Of a stretch of 64,000 bases of DNA, positions 34,470 to 45,890 are shown piece by piece. The stretch is taken from contig OY829544.1 in NCBI GenBank assembly GCA_963691705.1, positions 38,585,917 through 38,649,916 of the forward strand, in the 5' to 3' direction. A program made the translations under genes and the position numbers. Below the pieces are notes generated by a model. That model saw only the letters and a program-made list of their open reading frames with translations. It did no database searches and was not told where the DNA came from. Source of the stretch: Viola odorata. Taxonomy: Eukaryota > Streptophyta > Magnoliopsida > Malpighiales > Violaceae. Positions within the stretch are counted from its first letter, which is position 1; every line of letters starts with the position of its first letter.

Positions 34470-35517
34470 TTAATCTGATGTACCAAACATTTGGTGCATC
34501 AAATAATCCTTGCGCTTTAATACTAGACATCCAAAAAAAATCCTTACCCTTGCAGCATCTTTCGTGAGAAAGTCATAGGCTTTATAGCGAACGTGAGCCT
34601 CAACTCCAATTCTCAGCAGCTCTTCATACACTTCTTCCTCCGAATAAACACGCACCCGTGCTTTTTTTGCAATTTCATTTCTCTCATCTACAATTGAGTT
34701 CCCTTTTTCAAGTTGTTTAGCAACTCTTTCAAGAGCAACTCTCACTTCCGAATAATCTTTTTGACTAGTCTTTCGCTTTCGCTTATTTGGAGATGTCACC
34801 AAATGACTTTTTGTATTAACTTGTGGAGTGGGAGTTAGATTTGAAGTCACTAGTTCACTTTCATGTCCATCTAAATCATCAAAATTCTCTAGAGAAAATT
34901 CTTGGCCAGCAACTCCACGATCAATGTCTTCAATATTATTGTTCATTTTTGCCCAACGACTTGCTTTCTCCTTCGCAGTCTCAGCATAATCACCTGTTGC
35001 TCTATCTTTCGCATAAAATGAAAGTAACTTATCGTAGTGAAGAATTTCAGCATTCATGAACTTCTTTGCATGAGGATGTGCCTGTAAAAGAATAAAATGA
35101 GAAGAGGCAAATATATTAAACAATTTCCTGTAAATGTTATGCTAAAAATGTCATATTAAAATTTAAATGTATTTTTACCTCGATTATTTTTTCCCAAATC
35201 TCAGGCTCTGCATCAAACTTTTTGGTTATAGGACTCCAAGAAAAACCACTTGTATGCTTGAAAATATAATAGAATTGTTTGAATTTTTTTTTTGTAGACT
35301 TAATGCGGTTTTTCACCTTTTCCTTGTCAACTTTAAGAACTCCTGTTTTTTCACGGACTTCTTTAACTATATCATTCAGCCCTTGAGTAGTAAAAACACC
35401 ATCAATTTTTGCACCATTTCTGTCTTCGTACACAAGAGCATCAATTAAAACTTCATCCATGCATTTTGTCCACCGCATTAAGTCTCTTTTTCCGACATCC
35501 TTCTCTTGTATTGTCAT
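34470..35517 (-). CDS. Myb/SANT-like DNA-binding protein, two exons
   Basis: Exon 1 is 35517-35179 and exon 2 is 35081-34470; the intron (35178-35082) has GT-AG ends and phase 0, giving 316 residues. The ATG at 35517 (MTIQEKDVGKRD) is preferred; an upstream in-frame ATG at 35550 is possible. The N-terminal Myb/SANT-like domain (about residues 12-110) has RWTKCMDEVLIDAL, GVFTTQGLNDIV, VKNRIKSTKKKFKQFY and SGFSW in order. Across the splice lies the conserved IIEAHPHAKKF, followed by YDKLLSFYAKDRATGDYAE. A basic segment (NKRKRKTSQK) may direct nuclear import. Such proteins are host factors or ORF1 of PIF/Harbinger elements. The frame is intact. Confidence 0.8.
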
Positions 35518-36654
35518 TATGTCTATTGCAAAACATGTACAAAAATTCATATATAAGGGACCTATCTATATGGGAGTGTGCATTGTAATGGGAGTTGACA
35601 TATAAATAAGCAAAACAAGCTAGAGAAAATTCAATGATGCCACAAGCCGTGTGGTAGCATTCCCACACATTTTAATATGAAGTGGTTGTCACCAAGATTC
35701 AAGTTAGGCTAACACACATAATAGTAATAATAAGAATAAAGTTAAGCCTACTCTCTTAATATCACATGAAGAAATAGGCAGGCAAAGTTTCTGCTGAATG
35801 AAAGAAACTTTTCAAGCCAAAATCGAGAAACATGTATCGCGTCCTAATGATACATCAGCTCACAATTATGCTACATAAATAATTCATTTCAAAATGATTG
35901 CTAGGCATCCATAAGGTGCTCTCAAACCTAACTATGCAAAACGGAATAGGTATAATTCTTTCATATCCATGTTTATAATCAAGAATGAGCTTAGGGGAAA
36001 AAACATATCTTGCTTTAAAGAAAGTCAAAAAATAAAAAGTGAAAATAAAAACAGTAGTAACTGACTCAGGTTCAACCTTGTGATCAAGTCTGATATTGAA
36101 GTGCAAGCAGCCTCCTTAACAAAATTTAACCCTCAAAAGATCAGAAGGACCAAAAAATAAGTCCTGGTACTTATCTCTGCCTGCTTAAAAAAAACTAACA
36201 AATGAATCCACACTTTCCATGCTATGACTAAGACTAGACAGGAAGACCCTCTTGACTTTCATGGATTTTGGTCAAGTTTCTATAACAAACATGCAGCAAG
36301 TGGAGTTCAAGCACAGGAAAAGTCTCCATGTTAGTCAAATTTTCGGTACCTGAATATGCAGTAGAAGCTTCTCAAACCAAAGGGCATACGACCCCAAAAA
36401 TCTTTCAGCGCTGCATTCTTGGCATGTCAATCCTAACAAGCATATTCCAGCCCAGCATTTATCAGGCTAGTAAATCAACACAGCACAGCACAAAAGAAAA
36501 AATACATAAATAACTAACACAAAGCTCAACTGCACCTCTTATTAAACTGAAAAATTCATAAACGTTTTCTTATTTTCATCGAAAAGATACCATGATAGTA
36601 GTTGTGCTGGCTGTGGTGGTAACGAGGAACAACAACCCCACTGACTGACTTGAT

Positions 36655-36713
36655 GACGCCGCTGGAGAGAGGAGGACGCCGCTGGAGAGAGGAGGACGCC
36701 GCTGGTGATGGAG
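36655..36713. repeat. 20-bp tandem repeat, three units
   Basis: GACGCCGCTGGAGAGAGGAG at 36655-36674 and 36675-36694, and a third unit diverging after GACGCCGCTGG. It lies upstream of the Myb/SANT-like gene. Confidence 0.8.
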
Positions 36714-36950
36714 GACAGCCGTGGTAATGGGTGAGCTACTGTTTGCTCTTGTTGTATTATTTGGTGTAAGACCTAAATTTAACCTGGATAATAATGGAAT
36801 AATTTTTTATTTCTCTTTAATTCCTTCCTTTTCCTCCCACAAGTGGGAGGAAATTTTTTTTGGACCCGGAAGGAAATTTTTACAATTTATTTCTCCGGTA
36901 TTCCCTTATTTTCCCTTTGATTCTTTTACACTTTTTTTTCCCATACAATG

Positions 36951-38082
36951 GAAATTTTAAAAAGTTTTTTTCCCTTCCTTTCTTTTCCACTTTAATTCTT
37001 CTTTCTATACATAAGCTAAGCAATCGTTCTAAAGTTTGCCATTTTTTGATAATTTGGAAAGTGGCATGTTTTTTTTTTTACAGTTTTCTTTTTACAGAAA
37101 AAAATAGCATGTATAACTCTCATTTTATTAAATTGGTTAATTTAAGTGTGAAAAATAATCGGAAATATAATAATCATTTTTCTCCTTCTAAAATAACGTC
37201 CTTTGTAGACAGGACGGAGTAAACTACCAGTTGCTTAAGAACATGTACTTGAATTGAAGGGCCGGTGTCCAAAAACTAGCATCATCGTAACAAACCTATA
37301 AGAATCCATAAATGACAAATAATTTCCTTTCTAACCCTTCGGGGCCCAAATTGAAATCTTGCTTCCTCACTAATCAATCATCTCTCTCTTTTGTAGTGGC
37401 TACCAGCTACCACAACATTCTTACTTAAAACCGAACTGGATCAGCTGGTCTAACCAGTAATCTTAAACTGGTTTGGTTTGATATTGTGGGCTAGAAATGG
37501 CAGTTGAAATGATCAACCAGATGGTTATGGATTTATTCTCTTTTTTAAAATATTCAGTTTATAAAATCTTTTTGACGTGAAGGTGAAGCTTTTGAAAGCC
37601 CATATTGAGTACTGAAAAATAGTACATTTTTAGCATCTTGCGCCACCTCTCTGTCTCCATCAAAAAATATCTCAGAACAGCAACAGCCGATCTTGACAAA
37701 AGTTTAGACTTCCCATATTTCTGATTTTTCAAGAAAATGACAAACGATCACACTATTCACGAGTCAAAACTCATGGCGCACAAAAACTGTCAGGTTCTTT
37801 TGACACCAGCACCACTTTTTGAAATTCCGGTTTCACATTCGAGTATGAAAATTTGAAGAAAATATAGATCCCGATAATACTCGAACAATAGCTAAAAATA
37901 TGTAGTTTCAATCCATTGCATAATTTTGTATACGGGTGAAGTCTACAAATCATCAAAAAATCCAATCATAATTCCATTTCTTGAACCTTTTTTACACCTG
38001 AGAAGTAATCCAACTAAAGACAACCAAATGCATTAACAAAGTCATCGACTATTCGGATCATACATCAACAACAAACAAGTAA
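36951..38082. other. Intergenic DNA and 3' flank of the transporter gene
   Basis: No gene is seen. ACGTCCTTTGTAGACAGGACGGAG at about 37196-37220 contains a single MITE-like end with no partner (quoted in part). The transporter's 3' UTR probably occupies the last few hundred bases. Confidence 0.4.
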
Positions 38083-40821
38083 TTAATTAGGCTTGAAGAA
38101 TTTCAACTTCATTCCACTGTTCACCATACTCCACACACCTCCAAGGGAAAATGCCAAGCTAAATGCAACTCCTAACCAACCAAGGATCCAGTGGAAATAC
38201 CAGTTGAAGCTGTACTTGGTAGGTTTCTTTATGAGGACCCACATGAAGCAAGGGTAGGCAAATGTGACAGGAAGGGTGAGTCCTCCTAAAAGGCCAGCAA
38301 GACTCGATAGGAAAGGAAGCGCCACGCCTATGAAGAAGGAAATGAATCCGTAGAAGACACGAAAACCTGACCGAACCCAGATCGAGCAAGGCCTGTTCGT
38401 TCGGCTGGTGTACCCAGCTTCAAAACTGTCAAAAGCTGGCATGGAATATATCTGGAAACTGCTCAAGCAGTTGAACACAACTAGCAGGAATGCCATTGCG
38501 AGAATTCCTCGAGGGATGTCGTGGATGTGGAACGAGTACAAAGCATTCAGAATTCCTCCTGGTGGCATCTACAAACAAAACAAGGGCGATATATATAACT
38601 TGTCCGAACACGAAGAAAACAAAGATTAATTCTACAATGCAATTGAATAAACAAGTTCTTCATGAGCGAACTTACAAGGTTTCCGTAGGCCCAAAACCCT
38701 CCGATGGCAACCGGAAACAGGCACAAGGCGATGAAGAAATACGCAACTTTAGCTCCCTTCCACATGGGAACATGAGCTGGGTGCTTAAAGGTTGATGGCA
38801 TTGTGGCCTGAGAACACAAACAATTCGTTTAATTGCAAAAAAATTGTTTCCCAGAATTGGAGCACGTTCCATCATTTTGAAGCTGAAAAGAGTGGCATAT
38901 ATACCTGGATTTCCAGAACTAGATTGTGCCCCCTAAATGCAAATGCTACGATTCCAAGTGCATTCAACACCGAGAAGGCCGATGAACTATAAGAAGGCAA
39001 AGTAAGTGGTTCATAAGATACGGTAGGTGGTCTTTGTTGACTAACAGAAAGCACCCATGCCATCGTGGAGTAAGTGATAGCTGTTATGGCACCAATTAGT
39101 GACAGTCCTGCGATTGAATTGAGGTTCGGGAGCTGAGACAGAAAGATGCATAGGGAAGTGAATACGAGATACCACTCAACTGTGGTTAAGGGGTTCGACG
39201 AACATAGAGGCCCACAAACTATCTGGAAAAATAGTTTCATGGTCTCCCCTCCTATGAGAATCAAAGCTGTTGCAGTCCCAGCGGACAGATAAACCGTCGG
39301 GAAGAGAGCAAGCCAAACACCTAACCTTTCTCCTACAAAAATCAGAGGATAGATTGAACTAGAAGGGAGTTGTGCAGTGTAAGTATGTGAAATGCAATCA
39401 TAGAACACAATTGTAAGGATCAATCTGGCATTTCAATTCGACGAGTGAATGCTAGTAATGTGCTTACCAAAAGCAGCTTGTGCAAGCTCCACATATCTAT
39501 TGTATCTCTTCCCTGGAACTGCTTCATGAAGCTGAACTAGAATCCACAAAGTGTAAAGCTGCCAACAGTAAGCTATGGTCAATGATAGGATTCCCCAGCT
39601 CCTACAGACAAATGATCAGGTATGAGTTCGAGTACTCTAATTTGCAATTTCTACGGGCAGCAAAATATTCATTAAATGAAAAGGACAACAATTTAATTTT
39701 GGCAAACCTACTAGTACTGAGGTAGGAAGTGAAGAATATGTTGTACAGAATAATGATAATGAGTGAAAAGGCTAAGAACAGAATTATGAACAGTAGGCTC
39801 TTGTCTTCTCTTATTTGGAGAAAAATGTAATTGAACTGCTATAATAATAGTGCAAAGCTTTAAACTTTAAAGAATCTGAGATGACTTTGCTTCAAATGTC
39901 TTTTTTTTCCTAGTAATATTATTCAAACCAAATGTAAGGAAAGCAATTGAATTGAACAATACTCCCATGAAAAAAGATGAAAATAAGTAGACTTTATTCA
40001 ATTTCCTCTGACCACACTGCCACTACCACCACCACCACCACCACCATGTGCTATCAAACAGTCACTTTTTATTTTCTTTTCTTTTCTTTTCTTTTCTTTC
40101 TCAATCTTGTAAAAAAAACAAGAATTGAAAAATCACCTTATTTAAAAGTTTGCAAATAAACTAATTCTTAGTTTTCTTGCACCAATTAAACTTGGAGGAC
40201 AATATTCTCAAATCCTAACTTCCTAATTGAAAAGTTTGTAAAACAAGGATAGCTACATTTCTAATTCAAATCCCTTAACCTACATTAGGACAAGCAGAAA
40301 TAGTTAATTAACACCAATAAGAACAAACATTAGCATTATACTAGTGTACAGTTATGTATACTAGCTCAAAACGGCGCCAGAGCGCTCTCATTAACAAATA
40401 TTTAAAACACATTGTTAGTCCTACTAATTACTAATATTTACCAGCCAAGGAAAGCGAAGGCGACGGGCAGGAGGAGGGCTTGGAACCCGACGCCGGCGTT
40501 GAGGTTATGAAACGCAGCGTAGTGAGCATTTCCGTTCCGAGATTCGGTGATCGGAAGCCAAGCGTCTTGAGGATTCAGCTTCGTCAGATGACCCATTTCC
40601 TCCAAATAACCCTTCATGTTCACCAAAACCCTCTTCATCGGCGTCCCTATTGGACTCAGAAACCTCGGCGATATAAACGACGTCGGCGTCCATCCCGCCG
40701 ACTTCCCCGACGCCGTACCCCTCGTCGGCGACCTCTGCCCCGAAGGCGTCTGTATCTCCGGCGTCGACACTCGCGGCGTCGCCGGTATCGATATCAACTC
40801 CGTCTCCGGCCTCTCCTCCAT
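38083..40821 (-). CDS. LHTL8: Lysine/histidine transporter-like 8, amino acid permease
   Basis: This is a proton-coupled amino acid transporter of the AAAP/LHT family in a cell membrane. Five exons on the minus strand: 40821-40442, 39601-39468, 39332-38905, 38807-38676 and 38568-38083. All junctions are GT-AG and keep the frame, giving 519 residues, the length I know for the Arabidopsis protein. The N-terminal cytosolic part (MEERPETELISIPATPR, SPIGTPMKRVLVNMKGYLEE) and NPQDAWLPITESRNGNAHY are characteristic of LHT-like 8. The core has about ten or eleven membrane helices with GVGFQALLLPVAFAFLGW, VYLSAGTATALILIGGETMK, FRGHNLVLEIQATMPSTFKH and AGYTSRTNRPCSIWVRSGFR. No defects are seen. The substrate is not proven by sequence. 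Confidence 0.95.
40020..40100. repeat. Microsatellites in intron 1 of the transporter gene
   Basis: An ACC run (about 40023-40047) is followed by a TTTTC run (about 40074-40098). Confidence 0.85.
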
Positions 40822-41603
40822 TACTCTCTCTCGCTTAGCTTTTCTTCTTTTCGTTCCCTTTAAGGTTTATTTATTTATAAGACAAGTGAAAAAGGCAAGT
40901 TTTTAGTGTTAGTAATTTTTTTTCCCCTTTTCTTTCTTCTTGCCGTGGTGGGACCTCGGAGAAATGCAGGGGGAATAATGCGCGAGTGCATGAAAGTTTG
41001 CACAGTTCTGATCAGGACCGTTGATTTTTAATCGAGATGGTGATATGTGTTTCTTAATCGAGATGGTGATATGTGTTTCTTGTGTTCTCTTTCTTTTCTT
41101 TTTTTAACCAAACTAATTGACTGTTTTCTTGGATTCTGGTTTTGGTGGGGATTTATAATTGCAGAGGTGGTGGTTTTGGTGGTGGTGGTGATGGGTAGCT
41201 AGGGTTGGGTGGTGGAGGGTGCAGGAGAAGTTATGGTGCAGTACTGGTGCGGTGGGGTTAATTGTTAAAGAGTATTCATCATCAATCATTTCAATCAAAA
41301 TCAGATCAGAGGTGTTTTGATGGTTGATGATTTACACGTGGGTCTCTCCTAGGTCCGCTACGGAATTCGCGGCTGGCGGAGAGTGGGACCAGAACTTTTG
41401 AGTTACAATCTCGGATGACAGTCACGGACTCATGGCCGTGTCCGTGTTAAAGCGGGCGCGGGACTGGACGTTTTCTTAATTTGAAAATATGACTGGCGTA
41501 GAGAAGTATTTTATTGGCGATTAACAAATTAGTAAATGTAATTAGTTTATGCACTTTCAAAAAAAAAAAATATATATATATATAATTATTAGTTTATGAA
41601 GTA
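40822..41603 (-). promoter_or_regulatory. Upstream region of the transporter gene
   Basis: The 5' leader near 40822-40860 is rich in AG on the minus strand. A GGT-rich run lies at about 41163-41215. No definite TATA box was identified, and no other gene is seen here. Confidence 0.35.
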
Positions 41604-41992
41604 CTCCCTCCAACTTTTTTTATTTGACGCGTTTAGGTTTAATTGTACAGTAGATAATTAACTGACGCCTTGTGTTTTGTGTCGTTTCCCTTTCTCACAG
41701 ACGACCTACCTTGCACAGTAGCAACAACAGACTTAAAGAAGGAAATTAAGAAAAAAAAATGAGTTATCAGGCCCACAACAATTACAAAACAAAAAAAATA
41801 AAAAGCTGCCTTGCACAGTAGAAGCAGCAGACTTAAAAAAGGAAATTAAGAAAAAGAAATGAGTTATTCAGGCTCACAACAATTAAAAAATAAAGAAGGA
41901 AAAGACAAAAAAACTGCCTTACGCAGCAGCAGCAGACTTCCTTTGTTTTTGACAAAAACGACGGCGCGTTAAATAAAAAAAGTTGGAGGGAG
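41604..41992. mobile_element. Stowaway/mariner-type MITE with internal tandem duplication
   Basis: TA-flanked ends CTCCCTCCAACTTTTTTTAT and AAAAAAAGTTGGAGGGAG. Subterminal GACGCGTTTAGG and ACGGCGCGTT also pair loosely. The interior holds two and a half copies of a unit of about 115 bp (CCTTGCACAGTAG, AGACTTAAAGAAGGAAATTAAG, AATGAGTTAT, CACAACAATTA). Length 389 bp, no coding capacity. Confidence 0.85.
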
Positions 41993-42214
41993 TAGTAACT
42001 AGTAAGTATATCATGTAATTGATATCTGACACAAAAAGTTGATAAGTTAATGAAAATTATGGGATATTAATTTTTTTTTTCCGATAGGCATCTTTCTTCT
42101 TCTTCTTTATCATAACAACAAAATTAACGATTATATTCTTACACGACGAGGGAAAGAATAATCGGTCCTATTACCGTTTACAAGATGCATAACATTAGTA
42201 GAAACATCGACATA

Positions 42215-42243
42215 CTCCCTCCGGTCGCGAAACAATGTCGTTT
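42215..42243 (+). repeat. Left TIR of copy C
   Basis: CTCCCTCCGGTCGCG then AAACAATGTCGTTT. It is the inverted partner of 48204-48232. The adjoining inverted GTTTCGCGACC makes a terminal hairpin with GGTCGCGAAAC. Confidence 0.9.
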
Positions 42244-42650
42244 CGCGACCGGGCACACAGATTAAGGAACTACTGTTCCTGTGTGTGCTATTACTAGCCT
42301 GCCCTTGAACTACCGCGTGCAGACCAACTACAGTGCTCCTTGCTCTCTCAACTATTCAACGCGAGCAACGATGGAGATTTCCCAATTCCCTCTCCAATTC
42401 CCTCCTAAAATTTCACCCAATTTCATTTCTAAACACTAATCCCTCCAAAATTTTGAATTCATCCGGTCCAAAATTTTTGAATTCCCCCTTTACTTCGTTG
42501 GTACCAGTTCACAATGGTCTCTCACCCCATTTGTTTTGCCAATTCCCTTTCCAATTGCCTCTCCAATTGGCTATTTCCCATTTTCCACATATCCTCCCCC
42601 GATTCTAAAGCTGAAACATTTCTGTTTCGATTTGTGAAGCGTAAAAAGAA

Positions 42651-44234
42651 ATGGATTCTAACGATTTCGATCCTATCCATTTGTTTGACCTAAACCCATT
42701 TGTAAGTTCAGAGATAATTCATTCACCAGTTTCGTCCTGTGATCCAATTGAAGAGGTTGCCGACGTATATCACGAAGAAGGTTGGCCCGAAGCTTTCCTA
42801 AATGTGGACGACAGCAATGGAGATCCTAATTGGGAAAATGAAGACCCAACACCTGACGTTGAGGTTCCAAGTTAAGTCTACTCCCACCTTCCTGAATATT
42901 GTGGAACTTGTTAAACTTTGTTGATTTCCCAATTTATTTGTGTTGTGGTAATTGTAGGTGCGAAGTTGAAAAGAAAAGAGCTCTCTGAAGAAGACAGAAT
43001 TGCAGCCTACAATATGCTTCTTCAAAGGAGTGTGAATGGAAAGCTACGCAAGCACACAACAACTGAGGTTGCTGACATTTTCGATGTTAATATTCGTTCA
43101 ATCCAGCGGTTGTGGAAAAGGGGCAGGGAGTCCGAGAACCACAATGTTTCAATGAAGAGAGTGAAGAATTGTGGCAGAAAGAGGGTAGAATTTGACTTCC
43201 AAAGGATTAGAGATCTCGCTTTAAGGGATAAAACAACACTGAAGTCTCTTGCATCTGAGTTGGGTGTTTCGAAGTTGAAATCTGGAGAGTTGAGGCGCCA
43301 CAGCAACACCATCAAGCCAACATTAACAGAGGCAAACCGTATGCAAAGGGTTCGTCACTGCCTATCAATGATTGATTCAGACTCTACTCCAGCTGGAAAC
43401 AGTTTCTCTAAGATGCACAATGTGGTCCACATTGATGAGAAATGGTTTCAAACCACAAGGAAGGTGCAGACATACTACCTATTGGCTGATGAAGATGAAC
43501 CAGTAAGAGTCATTAAGAGTACCAATTTCATTCCTAAAATTATGTTTCTTGCTGCTGTTGCTAGGCCTAGATTTGATTGTGATGGGAATTGTACTTTTGA
43601 TGGTAAGATAGGAGTGTTTCCCCTTGTACACGAGGTAGCTGCTATTAGGTCCAGCGCAAATAGGATTGCTGGAACATTGGAAGTTAAGCCCATTGAAAGG
43701 ATAGATAGGCAAGTTATTAAAGAATATATGATTGATCAAATATTACCAGCCATTAAGGAAAAATGGCCGAGGGATAGCCTCATGCAGCAGATTTTCATCC
43801 AGCAAGATAATGCTAAAACACATATTCAAGAAGATGATGCTGATTTCCTTACTGCAGTTGAGAGTGTAGGGTTGAACATTACACTGTTATGTCAGCCACC
43901 CAATTCCCCAGATTTAAATGCATTTGACTTAGGTTTCTTTAGAGCTATTCAATCATTGCAAGAGAAGAAATGTGTAAATAACCTAAACCAATTAGTGGAA
44001 GCAGTGAATAAAGCTTATTTGGAATTCTCAGAGGTGAAGGCAAACAGCATTTTCATCACTTTACAGTCGTGCATGGTAGAAATTTTAAAAGTTATGGGAT
44101 CCAATGCCTACAGAATCCCTCATTTAAAGAAAGAACAGTTGCTTAGGCAAGGATTGTTTCCTTCTAGCCTGTCCTGTGATCCTGTTCTGCTAGCAACTGC
44201 CGCAGCAAATCTTCCACCATTACCTTGTAAGTAA
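42651..44234 (+). CDS. Mariner-like transposase, DD39D (copy C)
   Basis: DNA transposase of the Tc1/mariner superfamily; it binds the TIRs and moves the element into TA sites. Exon 1 (42651-42870) and exon 2 (42958-44234) are joined across an 87-bp GT-AG intron at the same position as in copy B, giving 498 residues. The N-terminus contains HLFDLNPF. Helix-turn-helix regions lie around residues 80-130 (AYNMLLQRSVNGKLRKHTT) and 150-190. The catalytic triad is Asp233 (VHIDEKWF), Asp357 (IQQDNAKTH) and Asp397 (DLNAFD), 39 residues apart for the last two. LPPLPCK ends the frame; a GTAAGT there allows a short extra exon. One oddity: compared with copy B, six residues are missing in the second helix-turn-helix (GVSKLKSGEL), which may impair DNA binding. 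Confidence 0.92.
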
Positions 44235-44754
44235 GATGCGTTTCTTTGCAAGTCAACCAATGTGATGAAAATGTGTATTGACATGTAATTTTGTAATTTG
44301 TTTTGCAGGAAATTGGGTGGTTGATGGCCTTTTTCAATGGACGGCAGTTGGCTATGGTTAGTTTTTGGACATATTCAGATATGTAGTTAGTTAGTGTAGG
44401 AAGTAACTCTAGCAATCTAACTTCTGGTTGAAGTATTTAGTTAGATGCCACTGTACATTTTGGTAGAAGCTTCTGTTTGCTACTGTTAGTGAAGGTGAGA
44501 GATGTCACATTACTAACTGTCATTAGGCAAACTAATGTTGCTCTACATTACTATAATTGTGAAGAATGATGGGTATTGCATGCTGTTATAATCTTTCTAT
44601 GACTGTAGGCTTTATGGGTTGTGGATTTTTGTGTGTAATGCATGGCTATATCTGTTTGAATTTTATTGGCTCTGATAAATTGTGTGCAGGTTGGATGCAT
44701 AGTTAACGTTTGTGTATAAATTGCAACTTTCTTTCAAGCTCTTTAACTCTTCCT

Positions 44755-45345
44755 TCACGTTTGTGTATAATGCATTGAAAATCTGATTTCCTCCCTTGAT
44801 TTGATTGTGGATGTTTGTGTGCAATGCAATGAATATTCTGATTTCCTCCCTTGATTTGATTGTGGATGTTAGTGTGTATAATGCATTGTAAATCTGATTC
44901 CCTCCCTTTATTTGATTGTGGATGTTTGTGTGCAATGCAATGGAAATTCTGATTTCCTCCATTTATTTGATTGTGGATGTTTGTGTGTATAATGCATTGG
45001 AAATTCTGATTGGGTGTATTGATTTGATTGTGGATGTTTGTGTGCAATGCAATGGAAATTCTAATTTCCTCCCTTGATTAGAATTGTGGATGTTTGTGTG
45101 TATAATGCATTGTAAATCTGATTTCCTCCCTTTATTTGATTGTGGATGTTTGTGTGTATAATGCATTGTAAATCTGATTTCCTCCCTTGCTTTGATTGTG
45201 GATGTTTGTGTGTAAAATGCATTGGAAAATCTGATTTCCTCCCTTGATTTGATTGTGGATGTTTGTGTGCAATGCAATGGAAATTATGATTTCCTCCCTT
45301 GCTTTGATTGTGGATTGTTGTGTGTAAACGCATTGGTAATTCTGA
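44755..45345 (+). repeat. Tandem repeat of about 60 bp between transposase and gene 2 (copy C)
   Basis: Around ten units built on TTTGATTGTGGATGTTTGTG, TGTATAATGCATTG or TGCAATGCAATG, and AATCTGATTTCCTCCCTT. Units abut directly. The long minus-strand frames across it (QTSTIK repeats) are by-products of the array. Outlying units reach to about 45420. Confidence 0.9.
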
Positions 45346-45583
45346 TTGTGTGTAATGCATCTTCAATTCTTACTTGCTTCCAGAACTATTTTGTGTATAA
45401 GCATTGGCAATTATGGGTTGCTTCTTCATCTCTCCTTTAGGTTTGTGTAAACGCAAACACAATGCATTGGTAAATAAAAAACAGAGACGTGTAGGATTAG
45501 AGATATAGGCAAACATACAGTGTTTACTTTGAATTGAAACATTTCACACTAACAGTTGCATTGAAGAGACACAAAGGGAAGAG

Positions 45584-45779
45584 GCATTGTATTGCAACTG
45601 CAACACACAAAGGGAAGAGATGTTTCCAACTGCAACAAGGCAACTAATTGTTGATTCCCAATACCCGTTGACATTCCCAACCCTTTTTTTGCCGTTGCAT
45701 TGTTTCCTTTATTAACTGAACCTAACACTCCCTAACCCCTTGGTACCCCTTGGTAACCCTAATTACTTCCTATATAAAC
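45584..45779 (+). promoter_or_regulatory. Promoter of accessory gene 2, copy C
   Basis: A TATATAAA box lies at 45771-45778, about 113 bp before the ATG. The preceding sequence is highly similar to 24618-24810 of copy B: ATTGTATTGCAACTGCAACA, TTTCCAACTGCAACAAGGCA, TTTATTAACTGAACCTAAC and CCCCTTGGTAACCCTAAT. The leader CTCATCTCTCTTGCTTTG and a CTCTCTCTGCAG stretch before the ATG are conserved too. Confidence 0.78.
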
Positions 45780-45890
45780 CATCCTCTATTGCATCTCCAA
45801 TTACACCAACAAGTTTACACTCCTCCTTACTCTCTGCTATCTGCTCATCTCTCTTGCTTTGTTGATCTCTCTCTCTGCAGGTGTGTGACC

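Larger units (their letters stand above)
33805..36950. mobile_element. Candidate TIR element around the Myb/SANT-like gene
   Basis: TTTGTATGGGAA near 33807 and TTCCCATACAA near 36938-36948 are inverted, each followed inward by GGAAAGG/CCTTTCC-rich sequence. The element would enclose the Myb/SANT-like gene, whose family includes ORF1 of PIF/Harbinger transposons. No DDE nuclease gene is present, so it would be non-autonomous. I could not fix a target duplication. The alternative is a host gene with chance flanking repeats. Confidence 0.35.

Noticed and set aside
40480..40906. Plus-strand frames with Arg-rich peptides
   Set aside because: Antisense to exon 1 of the LHT-like 8 gene, which is secured by strong protein conservation and splice sites.
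44663..45366. Regular repeats of about 60 bp with long minus-strand open frames
   Set aside because: Not CRISPR and not a gene: units abut without unique spacers, differ from each other, and lie inside a plant transposon. The repetitive peptide only reflects the array.
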